A stretch of 52,592 nucleotides of DNA from an uncultured Bacteriovorax sp. (lineage in GTDB: Bacteria; Bdellovibrionota; Bacteriovoracia; Bacteriovoracales; Bacteriovoracaceae). Position 1 is the stretch's first letter. Each line of letters begins with the position of its first letter. This document shows, in pieces, positions 1 through 8,190 of the stretch. The stretch covers positions 1 through 52,592 of the forward strand of contig CAMLKK010000022.1 of NCBI GenBank assembly GCA_946480715.1, written 5' to 3'. The notes under the pieces are model-generated. The model was not told the origin of the DNA and searched no databases. It worked only from the letters and a program-made list of their open reading frames with translations. A program made the translations under genes and the position numbers.

Positions 1-11
1 GGGGATTATTC

Positions 12-1184
12 GTGTTCAAATATCTTGCACTGACTCTCATGTTTTTCATTCATGCGGCCACCGCATGGGCACAGTCGCAGGCCGATTGGGCCGCGCTTAC
101 AAAACGCGTGGAAGAACTAGAAAGACAACAAGAAGAGCTCCTTCTCGATTCTCACGATCCCACAACCACTGTAAATTCTTTTCTTCGAAACAATCTCACT
201 CTAGGTGGTTTTTTCGAGCCAGCGTTTACAGTCGTTCAGGGCGAAGACACCCATTTTCAAGCAACAAATTCGAGCAACATTCTAGGACTCAACTTAGCGG
301 CCGAATATAATCCCAAAGTAAAATTTGTTTCACAATTTGTAACAGGATTTACATTTAATTTTCTCAACCAACATAACGATCCTCGTGCTGCACTTTTTGG
401 ACTTCCAAAATCACGTGAGTATTCTGGAATCAATTTTGGGGCCATACTCACGCAAGGATATTTAGACTATCGCTTCAACCAAAACTACTCGCTCTTAAGC
501 GGAATTGGATATGTTCCATTTGGTTATTATCCGCAAGAACGCGAGCTGGTTCTTTTTGTCCGTAGAAGTGGACCACAACTTCTTCGTACGACTAATCTTA
601 TCTCCCAACTTTTTAATGGTTTTAATCTCCAGGCGCATTTCAACACAGACAACTCTATTTGGGGCTGGAATGCCTACACGATCAATCGACTAGAGGACGT
701 TAAACGACCAGGGCTTGGTTTACGTTTCTGGGGAAAGAAAAACGATAATTCATTTCAATGGGGACTTTCCTATCAAGGCTCTAAAATTGTTCGTCGTATA
801 GAAAACACTGTAGGTGTCGATATGCGAACATCAATGGGAAAATTTATACTCACGACAGAGTATGCTCGTCATATTATGCAAACAGATGATGTTTGGACAT
901 ATTATTTGGAACCGAGCTACTTCATTTATCAGGAAGAAATTCTCGCCTACGTCTTTTTTGATTACGCTGACAATCCATCAAACACAACAGGCCTGGGGCC
1001 GACCACAATTCTCGATCCATACGCAAAATATGAATACGGAACAGGTATAAACTGGCTGCCAACTTCGTACACGCGCATTCGTGCTGGCGTTACTTTACAC
1101 AACTATGTTGAAAAAAAATTAGTTGTGACAACTCAAGAGCGTGACTATTTGACCTTTGATTTATCTGCAGGAGTAGCGTTCTGA
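12..1184 (+). CDS. Outer-membrane porin-like beta-barrel protein with N-terminal coiled coil
   Basis: The 390-residue product begins with a signal peptide (hydrophobic residues 4-17, cleavage near AWAQ at 18-21). A short heptad-like segment rich in Glu, Arg and Leu (about 25-45) follows, then a long region of alternating polar and aromatic residues ending in a C-terminal Phe, as in outer-membrane barrels. The coiled coil plus barrel layout resembles trimeric DcaP or phosphate-selective porins. That family link is an inference from architecture. The start is GTG at 12, with GGGG at 1-4 as a possible ribosome site. The stop overlaps the start of the next gene (shared base 1184), so the two are probably translated together. 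Its partners are a small solute-binding-like protein and a sensor kinase, which suggests a role in sensing or taking up an anion. No substrate can be read from the sequence. Confidence 0.65.
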   Translation: MFKYLALTLMFFIHAATAWAQSQADWAALTKRVEELERQQEELLLDSHDPTTTVNSFLRNNLTLGGFFEPAFTVVQGEDTHFQATNSSNILGLNLAAEYNPKVKFVSQFVTGFTFNFLNQHNDPRAALFGLPKSREYSGINFGAILTQGYLDYRFNQNYSLLSGIGYVPFGYYPQERELVLFVRRSGPQLLRTTNLISQLFNGFNLQAHFNTDNSIWGWNAYTINRLEDVKRPGLGLRFWGKKNDNSFQWGLSYQGSKIVRRIENTVGVDMRTSMGKFILTTEYARHIMQTDDVWTYYLEPSYFIYQEEILAYVFFDYADNPSNTTGLGPTTILDPYAKYEYGTGINWLPTSYTRIRAGVTLHNYVEKKLVVTTQERDYLTFDLSAGVAF

Positions 1185-1609
1185 TGAAAAAGCTGCTTCT
1201 CTCATTAATTTTACTTTTCAACTTCTCATTGCAAGCTGAAGAAATCGTCATGATCGTAAATGAGCAGAACCCAATCAATGAGCTAAGTCTTGTTCAAGTT
1301 CAAAACTATTTTTTAAAAAGAACGCGTGAATGGCCAAATGGTCAAGTTGTACGTTTTTTTGATCGACGCGAAGGCAGCGAAGAAAGAAAAATATTTCTTA
1401 GAGATCTTTTAAAAAAATCATCTCGTGATGTTGAGCTTTATTGGATCGGTCAAAAACTCTATAGCGGCAACACTGCGCCACTTCAGGTTTCAACTGACTC
1501 GATGATGGCCTCTATGATTTCTCGTTTTCCAGGAGCGATTGGATATGTTTCATCCAGCTTTCAGGGCGCGCCCGGGGTTCGAAAAGTAGCTTTAAGAAAG
1601 GATCCCTAG
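1184..1609 (+). CDS. Short PstS-like periplasmic phosphate-binding-domain protein
   Basis: This 141-residue protein has a signal peptide (residues 1-18, ending LQAEE) and one compact domain. Its pattern resembles the small PBP-like domain of PstS relatives: the FLKRTREWPNG segment near 45, RFFDRREGSEERKIF near 59-73, and a C-terminal GAIGYVSS near 118-125. A full PstS is about 320 residues, so this is one lobe or a minimal version. It lacks the ABC transporter genes normally found beside pstS. It sits between a porin and a histidine kinase, sharing one base with each, so it more likely presents a ligand to the kinase or works with the porin than feeds a permease. This role is an inference. 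Confidence 0.6.
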   Translation: MKKLLLSLILLFNFSLQAEEIVMIVNEQNPINELSLVQVQNYFLKRTREWPNGQVVRFFDRREGSEERKIFLRDLLKKSSRDVELYWIGQKLYSGNTAPLQVSTDSMMASMISRFPGAIGYVSSSFQGAPGVRKVALRKDP

Positions 1610-3654
1610 TGAACGTCACAGAGTTTGTGCAAACATCTTCAATCCTGAATCGATTGCGACTTGTTATGGTCGCCATCGCGGTCTTCATTCTTTTAAGTTT
1701 TTTTACCATTTATCTCTCAAGTCAAGGCCTCTTCACCAATCTTCAGGCCTTGAATCTCGATAACAATATTTTGAATTTTACATCACAAGCACTAGAGAGT
1801 TTGAACTCAAGTGAGCTTCGCCAGGCGGAGCTTGTGACTTTTAACAATGTTTCTGATCTTCGCTACCGATTCAATGAAAATATGAAAGTTTCGGACTCTC
1901 TTGTAAAAAAGAGTATGGAACTTGCCAGAGAAAAAGAGCACCTTGCTCCTCTCTTTAACAACGCTATTGAATCACTCAGCCATTATCGCGCGAGCAATGA
2001 ACTCCTTTTTAGAAAATTAGTTGTCTTGAAAGATTTGAAAAATAAAAAAGTGCAGGAAGAAATTACGGCCGATGCGCTGGCATCCCGACAATATCTTCTA
2101 GATGCCAAAGAGCAACTCGTGAAAATTCAAATCAATGTTAAGCAAGATAATGATCTTGTTTTCAACAACCTTTATAAAAATAGATTTCGACCTTTGATCG
2201 TCGGGGTATTTCTCACCACTCTCTTTTTCACGTTCGTCTTAACATTTGGTTTTTCAATCTCGAGAAAAATTGGCTCTTCACTCTCCAATCTCATTGTAGC
2301 AACTGATCGTGTGGCCCAGGGACAACTGGACTATCAGGCCGCAATTCTAAGACATGATGAAATTGGAAGACTCACTGATGCCTTTAACAAGATGACGGCC
2401 AATTTAAAAAAAGGAAGTGCTGAACTTAATACGGCCGTTAGCCGTACCCAAAGATTGCAACAAATCACTGCCGCTTTTTCAGAAGCACTCACCCCCGAGC
2501 AAGTTTACAACGTCATTTTCGAACAAGCATTCACGTCAATGCCCGTTGCTCAGGGTAGTGTTGTCACTTTAAGTGAAGATAAAAACTTTCTGCAAATCCA
2601 GCGAACTGTTGGAATTGAACAAAAAGTTGCTGATCGCTGGAAGTTATTCCCCATTACAAAAGATATTCCGGTTAATCATGCTCTCAAGTTCGGAAAACCT
2701 CTTTTCCTAACGACTTCAGAATTAAAATCATATCGAGACATTGATTTAACAGCTCTTGAAGGAAAAGATCTCTATCATGCTTATCTTCCGCTGATTATTG
2801 CTGGAGATGTTCTTGGTGTTCTAACCATTACGTTTGACCTGGCCACGACATTCGGTGAACCAGAAAAAGAATTTGTCTATGCGCTTGCTCGTCAATGCGC
2901 TCAGGCTCTGCATCGCTCTCAGCTTTACGAAGACGCAAAAAATGCGATCGAAGCTCGCGATGAATTCTTGTCAATCGCTTCACATGAATTACGTACGCCA
3001 CTCACACCATTAAAACTTCAATTGCAAGGACTTGAAAGACACATAAAACGCGGAACAATTGATCAACTCCCACAAGAAAAAATAGTAAACATGATTCGAA
3101 CATCTGATCGTCAGATTAATCGCCTCTCAACGTTGATTGATGATCTCCTCGATGTCTCTCGAATTACCACCGGAAAACTTTCACTCAACCGTGAAAATTT
3201 CAGTCTTAAAGAAATGATTAACGAAGTGATCACACAATATTCACTTCAATTGAAAAATGCTCAATCAAATGTTGATGTGATTATTGAAGATGACGTCGTG
3301 GGTAATTGGGACAAAGTTCGCATTGAACAAGTTGTCATCAACCTTCTGACAAACGCTGCTAAGTACGCTCCCAATAAACCGATTCATGTAAAAGTTGGTC
3401 GGGACAAAGATAAAGGCGTGATTGAAGTTCGCGATGAAGGACCCGGTATAGCTCCTCAGGATCAAGAGCGAATTTTTAAGAGATTCGAGCGCGTGATCTC
3501 TAAAAATAATGTTGGAGGATTGGGTCTTGGATTGTATATAAGTAAACAAATTATTGAGGCCCATCATGGTAATCTTTCAGTTGAAAGTGTGCTGGGAGAA
3601 GGTGCCCTTTTTCGAATAGAACTACCGTATTTGCCTAAGGAGAGCTTGTCTTGA
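1609..3654 (+). CDS. Membrane sensor histidine kinase (HAMP-GAF-HisKA-HATPase)
   Basis: The 681-residue protein has a transmembrane helix at about 16-38, a mainly helical periplasmic region of about 155 residues, and a second helix at about 195-216. A HAMP linker (about 217-268) follows, then a GAF-like domain (about 285-437), a HisKA domain with phosphoacceptor His459 in SHELRTP, and a HATPase with Asn582 in the N box, DEGPGIA at 609-615 and the GLGLGLYIS G2 box near 637-645. It should autophosphorylate on His459 and pass phosphate to the receiver encoded next. The GTG start at 1609 overlaps the previous stop by one base and has AAGGA upstream. The periplasmic helical domain may read the porin and binding-protein pair encoded upstream; the GAF domain could add a cytoplasmic signal. 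Confidence 0.9.
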   Translation: MNVTEFVQTSSILNRLRLVMVAIAVFILLSFFTIYLSSQGLFTNLQALNLDNNILNFTSQALESLNSSELRQAELVTFNNVSDLRYRFNENMKVSDSLVKKSMELAREKEHLAPLFNNAIESLSHYRASNELLFRKLVVLKDLKNKKVQEEITADALASRQYLLDAKEQLVKIQINVKQDNDLVFNNLYKNRFRPLIVGVFLTTLFFTFVLTFGFSISRKIGSSLSNLIVATDRVAQGQLDYQAAILRHDEIGRLTDAFNKMTANLKKGSAELNTAVSRTQRLQQITAAFSEALTPEQVYNVIFEQAFTSMPVAQGSVVTLSEDKNFLQIQRTVGIEQKVADRWKLFPITKDIPVNHALKFGKPLFLTTSELKSYRDIDLTALEGKDLYHAYLPLIIAGDVLGVLTITFDLATTFGEPEKEFVYALARQCAQALHRSQLYEDAKNAIEARDEFLSIASHELRTPLTPLKLQLQGLERHIKRGTIDQLPQEKIVNMIRTSDRQINRLSTLIDDLLDVSRITTGKLSLNRENFSLKEMINEVITQYSLQLKNAQSNVDVIIEDDVVGNWDKVRIEQVVINLLTNAAKYAPNKPIHVKVGRDKDKGVIEVRDEGPGIAPQDQERIFKRFERVISKNNVGGLGLGLYISKQIIEAHHGNLSVESVLGEGALFRIELPYLPKESLS

Positions 3655-4025
3655 ATAACCGTTCCCCGTTTGTCCTATTAATTGATGATGATCTAGACAT
3701 CAGTGATGCCATTCAAGCGATTTTATCGGAAGAAGGTCACAATATCGTGTGTGCTTACAATGGTCGCGAGGCACTCGATTTTTTAACCAGTACTCCTGAA
3801 GTTCCCTCTCTCATTCTTCTAGATATCATGATGCCTAGAATGAATGGTTATGAATTTCGTGCAGAGCAATTAAAAGATCCACGTCTTAAAGATATTCCGA
3901 CGGTTGTGTTTTCAGCAGCTGGTCGTTTTGATGAAGAAGAGGCCTATCACTTCACTGAAGCTATTAAAAAACCGTTGGATTTAGACAGACTTCTTCATCT
4001 TGTTAAATCTCATATGCCACAATAG
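3651..4025 (+). CDS. Single-domain response regulator (receiver only)
   Basis: The 124-residue receiver has an acidic pocket (IDDD at 11-14), phosphoacceptor Asp58 in LLDIMMP, Ser88 at the Thr/Ser switch position and the KKP motif at 106-108. There is no output domain. It starts with TTG at 3651, overlapping the kinase stop by four bases, so it is translationally coupled and is the probable direct partner of that kinase. A receiver-only protein can act by protein contact or as a phosphorelay intermediate. The HPt domain of the next gene is a natural relay partner, although no transfer can be shown from sequence. Confidence 0.88.
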   Translation: MNNRSPFVLLIDDDLDISDAIQAILSEEGHNIVCAYNGREALDFLTSTPEVPSLILLDIMMPRMNGYEFRAEQLKDPRLKDIPTVVFSAAGRFDEEEAYHFTEAIKKPLDLDRLLHLVKSHMPQ

Positions 4026-4071
4026 TAAAAAAAGTATAATCTTTCTGGAATGTAGCGCGTTTTTTGGCTTT

Positions 4072-4102
4072 TCAATAATGAAACTTTTAGTAAAATTATT
4101 GA
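4072..4102 (+). promoter_or_regulatory. Inverted repeat abutting a start codon (candidate operator or hairpin)
   Basis: TCAATAAT at 4072-4079 and ATTATTGA at 4095-4102 form a perfect 8-base inverted repeat with a 15-base spacer. Its last base touches the ATG at 4103. No AGGA-like ribosome site is visible before that ATG. The repeat could be an operator for autoregulation or an RNA hairpin that limits translation. It is AT-rich, so chance is possible. Confidence 0.35.
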
Positions 4103-5077
4103 ATGAAAACAATCTTACTTATTGATGACGACGCTGATATCCACCTTTTAGTGAAGACATATCTTAAAGGGCATTTCAATCTGATGAGCTGTGCAAGCTT
4201 AGAAGAAGCTAAAAATGAAATGCGTCGAAAGATGCCAGATCTCATTTTACTAGACATTGATTTCGGCAAATCAAATGGCCTCGATTTTTACCGCGAAAAT
4301 CAAAAAGAATTTGATCGACTGCAATTGCCTGTCATCATGCTCACACAAGATACATCTCTTTCAACAAAGCTTGCTTCATTTGATATTGGTGCCGTTGATT
4401 ATGTGATGAAACCATTCGAGCCACTCGAACTACTTGCCCGCATTAATGTTGTTTTCAAACGCAATCGTGCTCAACATATTGTCGTAAGAAATGGTTTGAA
4501 CGTAGATCTTCTTACTGCAACTGTTAAATTTGAATCGAACAATGAAATTGTCGATCTCTCTCATCTTGAATTTAAACTTCTTCTTTTCTTCATTGAACAC
4601 GAGGGAATTATTTTTACTCGTGAAAAACTTATTGAAAGAGTTTGGGGTGGAAACATCAGCATCACTCCACGGACAGTTGATCAACACGTCAGTAAATTAA
4701 GAAAAAAGATCAGTGACGCCAATGCAGAAATCGTTACCAGCCATGGTGAAGGTTATGTTTTCCAGTCAAAAGATTTAAAGAAAGTGAATGCCGTTTCTAT
4801 TGATAAAGAATTGAAGGAAATTGTTCCTCAGTATCTTGATAGCCGTAAAAAAGAAATCAACGATATTAAAACGGCCCTTTCAACTGATGACTTTCGTAGG
4901 CTTGAAGGAATCGGACATCGTCTGGCCGGAAGTGCAAAAAGTTATGGCTTCAACAAACTGACTGAAATTGGTTTGAATATGCAGGATGATGCTCGATCTA
5001 AATCAAAAGATAAGATCGAATACTCGCTTAAACTGCTGGAAGAATATCTCGATAACCTCAGCGTTTTTTACAATTAA
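4103..5077 (+). CDS. REC-wHTH response regulator with a C-terminal HPt domain
   Basis: The 324-residue protein joins three modules. An N-terminal receiver (1-118) has the acidic pocket DDD at 8-10, phosphoacceptor Asp51 in LLDIDFG and Lys103 in VMKPFEP. An OmpR-type winged helix (about 127-221) has RTVDQHVSKLRKKI and GEGYVF. A C-terminal HPt bundle (about 232-324) has GHRLAGSAKSYGF, giving phosphoacceptor His272. OmpR-family regulators normally end after the winged helix at about 230 residues, so the extra HPt is unusual. The 77-base gap after the preceding receiver gene lacks a terminator, so co-transcription is possible. The protein could bind DNA and also act as a phosphotransfer hub. No Shine-Dalgarno is visible, but the receiver fold begins at this Met. 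Confidence 0.88.
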   Translation: MKTILLIDDDADIHLLVKTYLKGHFNLMSCASLEEAKNEMRRKMPDLILLDIDFGKSNGLDFYRENQKEFDRLQLPVIMLTQDTSLSTKLASFDIGAVDYVMKPFEPLELLARINVVFKRNRAQHIVVRNGLNVDLLTATVKFESNNEIVDLSHLEFKLLLFFIEHEGIIFTREKLIERVWGGNISITPRTVDQHVSKLRKKISDANAEIVTSHGEGYVFQSKDLKKVNAVSIDKELKEIVPQYLDSRKKEINDIKTALSTDDFRRLEGIGHRLAGSAKSYGFNKLTEIGLNMQDDARSKSKDKIEYSLKLLEEYLDNLSVFYN

Positions 5078-5080
5078 TTT

Positions 5081-6895
5081 CTAAGGAACTTTTACCGCCG
5101 CTCCTCCTGTCGGAGCGTTGATGTGAGCGAGTGATCCTGTCGCACTTACCGCTTTTCCTGTAGTCGTTTTTCCCACAAGACTTGAAGTTGTTATCCCACC
5201 CGATTTAATCGCCGTCACAACGTCTGAATAGGTGTAATTTGGATTAAAAGCAAACAACATGGCCGCAAGACCAGCTACGTGCGGAGTCGCCATTGAGGTC
5301 CCGCTAATCACGTTATACGTATTCGTATTGTACGTTAATGTATCAATAGAAAAATATGAAATATCAGATCCGTAACTTACTCCAGTTGCATTTGAAACAA
5401 GGTTAAAACCAACTGTCGTTGAATTTGATATGTAAGGAGTGAGATCATAAGATGTGTGATAAGCGGCACTATTTGATGATCCGGCAAAATCCAGCGGATG
5501 ACTTAGTCGCGTTCCACTCGCCATAGGATCGAGTCCTGAATTGTTTGCATGAACTGAAATTTCATCCCCAGATCCCACATCCCATAACATATAAAAATTA
5601 ACGATCGCCACATTTTTACCAGTGAGATTGAATGCTTTATAGGCGCGTGCATCTGTATTGTTATCATACGTTTTTGTCGAACGATCATAGAGAGGTGGAT
5701 TGGCCAGTGTGCTCGTCACTCCCCCGATGTTGAGTACACGATAGGCCCAATTTTGTGCTGTGGTTGTTGTCATGGTCCAACCAGCAGAAAGGGGATCATC
5801 CATTGTTGAATGTGTTCCAGGCCATGCGCTAAGAATGTTCACTCCAGGAGCACCGACATCAACACTTGCTGATCCGTAGTTTGAGAAGCTCGCAAGTGAG
5901 TAATCTTGAGCAAGAGCGGCCACGCATAACAAATTATCTTGGGTGAAATTACACGGATAAGAAATATTAGATCCACTATCATTGTTCACATTATCATTTC
6001 CTGCTGCTGCAACGACGAGTACTCCGGCATCACGGGCAGAGGTTATTGAATTACTAAATGCTGTATCCGTTGTTGTATCTTCAGGTCCACCACCAAGACT
6101 CATGTTGATGACTTTTGCTCCACGAGCAACGGCGAAATCAATTCCTTGAATAACTCCGGCCGTTGTTCCAGAACCTTCTGCATTTAGTACACGAACGGCC
6201 ATGAGTTTTACACCCCAGCAAACACCAGTTGTTCCTTTACTGTTATTTCCAACAGCACCGATTGTTCCAGCGACGTGAGTGCCGTGACCATTCTGATCCA
6301 TGGGATCGTTAGTATTAGAGATGAAATCATAACCATGTTTAGGATATGTCACTCCTCCATTCCACATATTGGCCGCAAGATCTTCATGGTTGTAATTAAT
6401 TCCGGTATCAAGAACTGCAACGACGACTGAGGAACAATCAGTGATAGTTGACCATGCATTTTCAAGATCCATATCTTTGCCGGCCGTTCCCGGATTTGCT
6501 TGAGTGGCCGGTGAATCAGGACCATTGGCCGCAACAATTGTCTGTGCAGTATTTTTTAATCCCCACAATTGTCCATAGCGACTGTCATTAGGAATTGTTG
6601 ATGCTTTATAGATATAATTTGGTTGAGCAAATTCAACGTCCGGGTCACGCTTAAAATCTTCAATCGCTTCTTTAATGCTTTTATTTTTTTCTAAACGAAC
6701 GTGGTTAAAACCTTTTGAGTTCAATCGTTTTATACGTTGAGCACCTTCACGTTCAATAGAATTTTTTTGAGTATCAGCTGATACTTTTGATTTGTATTTT
6801 ACGATGATTTCATTGGGAACATATGGACGTGCAGAGAGCACGATGGCCCATGCAGATGTTGAGAACAAACTAAGTAATATAGCTAAACTCTTCAT
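5081..6895 (-). CDS. Secreted subtilisin-family (S8) serine protease with a large catalytic-domain insertion
   Basis: The 604-residue preproprotease has a signal peptide (1-17) and an I9-like propeptide (about 25-97, PNEIIVKYK through QPNYIY). The S8 catalytic domain carries Asp163 in VLDTGIN, His204 in NGHGTHVAG, oxyanion Asn300 in AAAGND and Ser534 in SGTSMATP. Between VDVGAPGVNILSAWPGT (near 346-361) and the Ser motif lies an extra segment of about 165 residues, roughly 362-528. It is rich in Asn, Thr, Ser and aromatic residues and looks like a beta-sandwich insertion. In ordinary subtilases these motifs are only tens of residues apart. The gene overlaps the lipoprotein gene upstream by four bases (ATGA), which implies coupled translation. 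Its stop lies three bases from a convergent gene. The enzyme is probably exported for protein degradation or processing. Confidence 0.93.
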   Translation of the reverse strand: MKSLAILLSLFSTSAWAIVLSARPYVPNEIIVKYKSKVSADTQKNSIEREGAQRIKRLNSKGFNHVRLEKNKSIKEAIEDFKRDPDVEFAQPNYIYKASTIPNDSRYGQLWGLKNTAQTIVAANGPDSPATQANPGTAGKDMDLENAWSTITDCSSVVVAVLDTGINYNHEDLAANMWNGGVTYPKHGYDFISNTNDPMDQNGHGTHVAGTIGAVGNNSKGTTGVCWGVKLMAVRVLNAEGSGTTAGVIQGIDFAVARGAKVINMSLGGGPEDTTTDTAFSNSITSARDAGVLVVAAAGNDNVNNDSGSNISYPCNFTQDNLLCVAALAQDYSLASFSNYGSASVDVGAPGVNILSAWPGTHSTMDDPLSAGWTMTTTTAQNWAYRVLNIGGVTSTLANPPLYDRSTKTYDNNTDARAYKAFNLTGKNVAIVNFYMLWDVGSGDEISVHANNSGLDPMASGTRLSHPLDFAGSSNSAAYHTSYDLTPYISNSTTVGFNLVSNATGVSYGSDISYFSIDTLTYNTNTYNVISGTSMATPHVAGLAAMLFAFNPNYTYSDVVTAIKSGGITTSSLVGKTTTGKAVSATGSLAHINAPTGGAAVKVP

Positions 6896-8190
6896 GGAAG
6901 ACTCACTGAAAATTGAGTTGAAGGAGCACTCGTCGAGCCGCCAGTTGAACCTGCTTTATTCAAATTAGAGTAAGCTACGATTTTAAAATAATATGTTCCG
7001 ACTTGAAGATTCGTGATGTTAGCTGATGTCGGTGCTGAAGCACCAGAGACGTATGGAACATTCACATAGCTCGCTGACTCAATGTTAAAATTACTCGTCT
7101 TGCTGTAATAAACACGATAGCCGCCGCCAGCACGATTCACGGCCGCTTCTCTATTGGCTGTCCATGAAACTTGAACAGTGGGTGCTGGCCCCAGATATTG
7201 ATATGTCAAAAGAGAAGATGAGCAAGCACTTGATCCAATGATGTTTGTCGATTTCGTGTAAAAGTTGTGCGTGCCCGCTGCGAGTGCTGAAGTTGTCATT
7301 GTGACAGAAGTTGTCGTCGCTAGCGCGCTGGCAACTTGAACGGTACAACCAGCATCGGTATAAACTTTTACCGTATCACCATTGGCCACACCGTAAACAA
7401 TCAATGTCGGGGCAGCAACGTAATTTGGTGAACTCGTGGGCTCAATGAGATTAATAGATGAGCCTTCAGTTGGAAGAACTCCCAAATAATTGTACGTCGC
7501 AAGCGCAGACGAACACATTGATGTGCCAGCTGTATTCGTCACTTTCACATAAAAATTATAAGAACCAGGAGCGAGAGCTGAAGAAGTCACCAGTGCAGTT
7601 GAACCTGCTGCGAGCACACTCCCCACTTCCGTACCACAGCTTGAATTTGTATAAAGCTTTATTGTTTCACCCGCAACAACTCCACTTAATGTGAATGTCG
7701 GAGTTGAATCAGTATTGGGTGATGTGGCCGGAGTTTGTAATGTTACCGAAGAAGGAATCGTCGGTGCTATTCCTAAATATTGATAACTGGCCATCAATCC
7801 TGAACAAGCAGTTTCACCGATTGAATTAGAAGTTTTAGTATAAAAATTTTGGGTTCCAATTCCCAGAGTCGACGTTGTAATTGTAACAGTGGTCCCTGTT
7901 GCAACAGCACTTCCCAATTCTCCAGTACATGTTGAATTAGAATAAATTTTAACTGTCTCTCCGGAGACAACACCACCTAAGAGATAAGTTGGTGTGGAAT
8001 CAAAATTAGGAGAGCTCGTAGGACTCACTAACGTCATAGATGTCGCACGAGTCGCGACGATAGGTGCGCCACCTGGTTTATTGAATGTGAAACCATTATT
8101 CTTCGGAGTGTTCTCACCAGCAGGTACACACCCGCCGATAACAAGCAGTGACCATAGCGATAGTAATGTGATTTTCTGCTTAGAATGCAT
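6892..8190 (-). CDS. Lipoprotein with three Ig-like repeats and a fibronectin III-like C-terminus
   Basis: The 432-residue product has a lipobox (VIGGC, Cys21) with Val at +2, which is compatible with outer-membrane sorting. It contains three tandem repeats of about 88 residues (51-140, 148-236, 247-334). Each has a TSPN start, a SGVVxGETxKxYT-like core with a paired Cys, and a final YxYLG. A fibronectin type III-like module (about 337-432, VSWTANRE through YYFKIVAYS) follows. These are extracellular binding modules and no catalytic motif is seen. The gene overlaps an outer-membrane barrel gene by 11 bases and the subtilisin gene by 4, so the trio is one unit. It could anchor or present the protease at the surface; that role is an inference. 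Confidence 0.8.
   Translation of the reverse strand: MHSKQKITLLSLWSLLVIGGCVPAGENTPKNNGFTFNKPGGAPIVATRATSMTLVSPTSSPNFDSTPTYLLGGVVSGETVKIYSNSTCTGELGSAVATGTTVTITTSTLGIGTQNFYTKTSNSIGETACSGLMASYQYLGIAPTIPSSVTLQTPATSPNTDSTPTFTLSGVVAGETIKLYTNSSCGTEVGSVLAAGSTALVTSSALAPGSYNFYVKVTNTAGTSMCSSALATYNYLGVLPTEGSSINLIEPTSSPNYVAAPTLIVYGVANGDTVKVYTDAGCTVQVASALATTTSVTMTTSALAAGTHNFYTKSTNIIGSSACSSSLLTYQYLGPAPTVQVSWTANREAAVNRAGGGYRVYYSKTSNFNIESASYVNVPYVSGASAPTSANITNLQVGTYYFKIVAYSNLNKAGSTGGSTSAPSTQFSVSLP

Noticed and set aside
1184..1609. Complete PstS phosphate-binding protein
   Set aside because: At 141 residues it is less than half the family length and lacks a second lobe and the transporter genes.
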